9,300 nucleotides of DNA. It comes from UBA7803 sp041686955. GTDB lineage: Bacteria; Pseudomonadota; Gammaproteobacteria; Pseudomonadales; Azotimanducaceae. The notes below the pieces were generated by a model. The model was not told the DNA's origin. It saw only the letters and a list, made by a program, of their open reading frames with translations, and made no database searches. Shown here piece after piece: positions 8,108 to 9,300 of the stretch. The stretch's first letter is position 1, and each line of letters begins with the position of its first letter. The DNA is taken from the NCBI GenBank assembly GCA_041686955.1, contig JAWLCV010000109.1, positions 1 through 9,300 of the forward strand, written 5' to 3'. The position numbers and the translations under genes are program-made.

Positions 8108-8262
8108 GGTTCCCCGTCCTGTTGGAAACGTCGGTCGAGCGCACATCCGGGCGCGACCAGAAAATCGTCATGATGCTTATCGGGGGAGAGTAACGCACCT
8201 CGCCGGAGCAAATTCAAGCCGGAGCCACCAGCTTGAGCGCTACATCACGTAAACTTCGGGCG
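8108..8262. promoter_or_regulatory. Divergent intergenic region between the regulator operon and the yheU operon
   Basis: This is the only non-coding stretch of real size in the window, and both operons read away from it, so it should hold both promoters. I could not pick convincing sigma-70 or sigma-54 boxes on either strand, and I see no TorR-box-like repeats. The sequence does show an 8-bp direct repeat GCCGGAGC at 8202-8209 and 8218-8225. The second copy includes the GGAG that would serve a TTG start at 8233. There is also a weak inverted pair, GGTCG (8133-8137) and CGACC (8154-8158). The AT-richer stretch 8159-8181 is the most promoter-like part. The assignment rests on gene orientation only. 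Confidence 0.45.
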
Positions 8263-8499
8263 GTGATCAAGGTTCCCGTGCAGTCGCTGTCGGCCGAGGC
8301 CCTGCGGGGCGTGGTGGAGGCGTACGTGCTGCGTGAGGGCACGGATTACGGCCATCGGGACTACTCGCTGGCCGAGAAGTGCGATGCGGTGGTGCGCCAG
8401 CTCACGGACGGCGAGGCGGAGATCTGGTTCGATCCCGAGACCGGAAGTGTGGACGTGCGTCCGGCGCGTTCGCGAACGAAACGAGGAGACGAGACTTGA
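8263..8499 (+). CDS. yheU: YheU family protein (UPF0270)
   Basis: This small cytoplasmic protein of unknown function belongs to the UPF0270/YheU family found across Gammaproteobacteria. The family signature EAYVLREGTDYG matches the E. coli YheU segment ESFVLREGTDYG almost exactly. It is followed by LAEKCDAVVRQL and a GEAEIWFDPETG strand, as in homologues. The start is uncertain. Homologues begin at the residues aligned here to IKVPVQSLS, which favours GTG at 8263 (78 aa), but its ribosome site is poor. An in-frame TTG at 8233 gives 88 aa and has GGAG at 8221-8224 with an eight-base spacing. The C-terminal tail RSRTKRGDET is basic and not conserved. The stop TGA overlaps the start of the next gene as TTGA, which suggests translational coupling. 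Confidence 0.92.
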   Translation: MIKVPVQSLSAEALRGVVEAYVLREGTDYGHRDYSLAEKCDAVVRQLTDGEAEIWFDPETGSVDVRPARSRTKRGDET

Positions 8500-9011
8500 G
8501 TTCCATGCCATGCCTTGAAGCCGCTGCCCGGCGGCGCGCCCGGCGGGTCGGGGTGCTGCTGGCCTTCGGTGCGGCGCTGACGTCGCTGCCGGCGACGGCC
8601 CAGGTGACCCTGGCCACCGCGGTCAGCAAGGTGGAGACGACCCTGGACGCGGATGGACGATCCCGGCGCGAGCTCGTGCCCGCCGAGGCGGTGGTGCCGG
8701 GAGAAGAGCTTCGCTACACCATCACCTTCGAGAACACGGGCGGCGTGCCGGTGGATGCGGGCCGCATCGTGGTCACCAATCCGATCCCCGAGGGCACCCG
8801 CTACGTGCCCGGCAGCGCGGGCGGCGAGGGTACGTCGGTGGAGTACTCCACCGACGGGGAGAGCTTCGGCCCCGGCGAGCCCGCGGCCGCCGGCCCCGGG
8901 CCGGATGGCGGCGCGGCGGGCGGTGAGGTTCGCAGCATCCGCTGGACCTATCAGGAGGAGCTGGCCCCGGGCGAGGCGAGCGAGGTGTTCTTCCACGTGC
9001 GCATGCAGTAG
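8496..9011 (+). CDS. Small exported DUF11-like (Ig-fold) protein
   Basis: This is a predicted 171-aa exported protein. The TTG start at 8496 overlaps the yheU stop and has a perfect AGGAG at 8484-8488 with seven-base spacing. The ATG at 8505 would put that AGGAG 16 bases away. The N-terminus has a basic stretch (RRRARR, residues 12-17), a hydrophobic core (VGVLLAFGAALTSL, ~18-31) and a likely signal peptidase I site after Ala35 (PATA|QV). The rest resembles one DUF11/conserved-repeat beta-sandwich domain: VPGEELRYTITFENTG, VVTNPIPEGTRYVPGS, VEYSTDG, and a closing ELAPGEASEVFFHVRM strand. A Gly/Pro/Ala-rich loop interrupts the domain at residues ~127-146. There are no cysteines after the signal peptide, no lipobox and no membrane anchor. 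A periplasmic or secreted location is inferred. The biological role is unknown, and its placement between two cytoplasmic-protein genes gives no strong hint. Confidence 0.86.
   Translation: MSSMPCLEAAARRRARRVGVLLAFGAALTSLPATAQVTLATAVSKVETTLDADGRSRRELVPAEAVVPGEELRYTITFENTGGVPVDAGRIVVTNPIPEGTRYVPGSAGGEGTSVEYSTDGESFGPGEPAAAGPGPDGGAAGGEVRSIRWTYQEELAPGEASEVFFHVRMQ
8833..8856. repeat. Perfect 24-bp palindrome inside the DUF11 gene
   Basis: The half-site CGTCGGTGGAGT (8833-8844) is followed at once by its exact reverse complement (8845-8856), with no loop. It covers codons for TSVEYSTDG (residues 113-121), a segment that is commonly conserved in DUF11 domains. Coding constraint may explain part of it, but it does not fix the third positions that complete the palindrome. 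It could be a dimer-binding site, a cruciform or chance. Confidence 0.9.
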
Positions 9012-9022
9012 GGCGGAAGCTC

Positions 9023-9300
9023 ATGGCGGAAAAGATGCGAGAGGTCGTGCACGTGGGCCCGCGGGGGACGCTGGAGCTGTTGTCCCAGCGCGAGGTGGCC
9101 GCGCTCACCAGCACCGCCCGGGAGCAGGAGCTGCTGAGCCTGTTCCGGCGCTGCGCGCTGGCGGTGCTCAACACCGGCAACCAGACCGACGATGCCGCGG
9201 CGATCTTCGAAGCCTACAGCGATTTCTCCATCGAGGTGGCCGCCCGCACCCGGGGTCTCAAGCTCATCATCCAGAACGCGCCGGCCAGCGCCTTCGTCGA
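9023..9300 (+). CDS. ppnN: Nucleotide 5'-monophosphate nucleosidase PpnN, N-terminal part (3' end outside window)
   Basis: PpnN (formerly YgdH) hydrolyses purine and pyrimidine 5'-monophosphates to the base and ribose 5-phosphate. In E. coli it is a cytoplasmic enzyme stimulated by (p)ppGpp. The 92 complete codons visible here align with the E. coli N-terminal domain. HVGPRGTLELLSQREV matches HISPLGSMDMLSQLEV, FRRCALAVLNTGNQTDD matches FRNCSLAVLNSGSLTDN, and the RTRGLKLIIQNAPASAFVD segment also matches. The catalytic LOG/Rossmann domain (GGG and PGGxGTxxE motifs) would lie beyond the window. ATG at 9023 is chosen as the first start after the upstream stop. It has GGA at 9015-9017, and ATG 9035 is a possible alternative. 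The gene begins 11 bp after the DUF11 gene, so it is probably co-transcribed. Confidence 0.95.
   Translation, partial: MAEKMREVVHVGPRGTLELLSQREVAALTSTAREQELLSLFRRCALAVLNTGNQTDDAAAIFEAYSDFSIEVAARTRGLKLIIQNAPASAFV

Noticed and set aside
8108..8146. N-terminal extension of the response regulator from ATG 8146
   Set aside because: It adds 13 residues not expected before a receiver domain and has no good ribosome site, while ATG 8107 has one.
734..8173. A 2479-codon open frame on the + strand running antisense to the whole kinase and regulator
   Set aside because: It is in codon register with both - strand genes, so it would be broken only where they use TTA, CTA or TCA. Its openness simply means these A-ending codons are absent from both genes, as expected at high G+C. 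The product is a low-complexity mix rich in His, Arg, Gly and Gln with no domain.
8379..8495. Longer N-terminus for the DUF11 protein starting at 8379
   Set aside because: It would lie almost wholly inside the yheU-like gene and bury the signal peptide. TTG 8496 has an ideal AGGAG and places the signal sequence at the N-terminus.

Overview
The window is high in G+C and reads like a gammaproteobacterial chromosome. It carries ttcA, a YheU-family (UPF0270) gene, a TorR/ArcA-like response regulator and ppnN, a combination typical of Gammaproteobacteria. The strong preference for G/C at third codon positions fits a high-GC lineage such as the Ectothiorhodospiraceae/Chromatiales. That last placement is a guess from composition, not from a search.

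Layout. (1) Positions 1-867, + strand: the 3' part of ttcA (tRNA 2-thiocytidine synthesis), whose start lies outside the window. (2) Positions 8107 down to 845, - strand: a two-gene signalling operon. It is transcribed from an OmpR-family response regulator (235 aa) into a giant soluble hybrid kinase (2161 aa). The kinase runs, in order: Ser/Thr protein kinase, AAA/NTPase, a long helical TPR-like region, GAF, PAS, HisKA plus HATPase, receiver, Pro-rich linker and Hpt. Its 3' end overlaps ttcA tail to tail by 23 bp. (3) Positions 8108-8262: a divergent intergenic region. (4) From 8263 to the right edge, + strand: a tight three-gene run of a yheU-like gene, a small secreted DUF11-type protein, and the start of ppnN (nucleotide 5'-monophosphate nucleosidase).

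How it works together. The kinase has all the parts of an unorthodox phosphorelay: His1621, Asp1919 and His2092. The neighbouring regulator supplies the final Asp55 and a DNA-binding domain. The likely flow is therefore His to Asp to His to Asp to transcription, with a Ser/Thr kinase and a STAND-like ATPase at the input end. No membrane segment is evident, so the sensing is probably cytoplasmic. The signal and the regulon are not visible here.

The most unusual sequence structure is of two kinds. The helical region of the kinase contains three in-frame tandem duplications (18, 18 and 9 bp); both 18-bp pairs contain hairpins. The DUF11 gene contains a perfect 24-bp palindrome. I found no tRNA, rRNA, CRISPR array, insertion sequence or convincing terminator.
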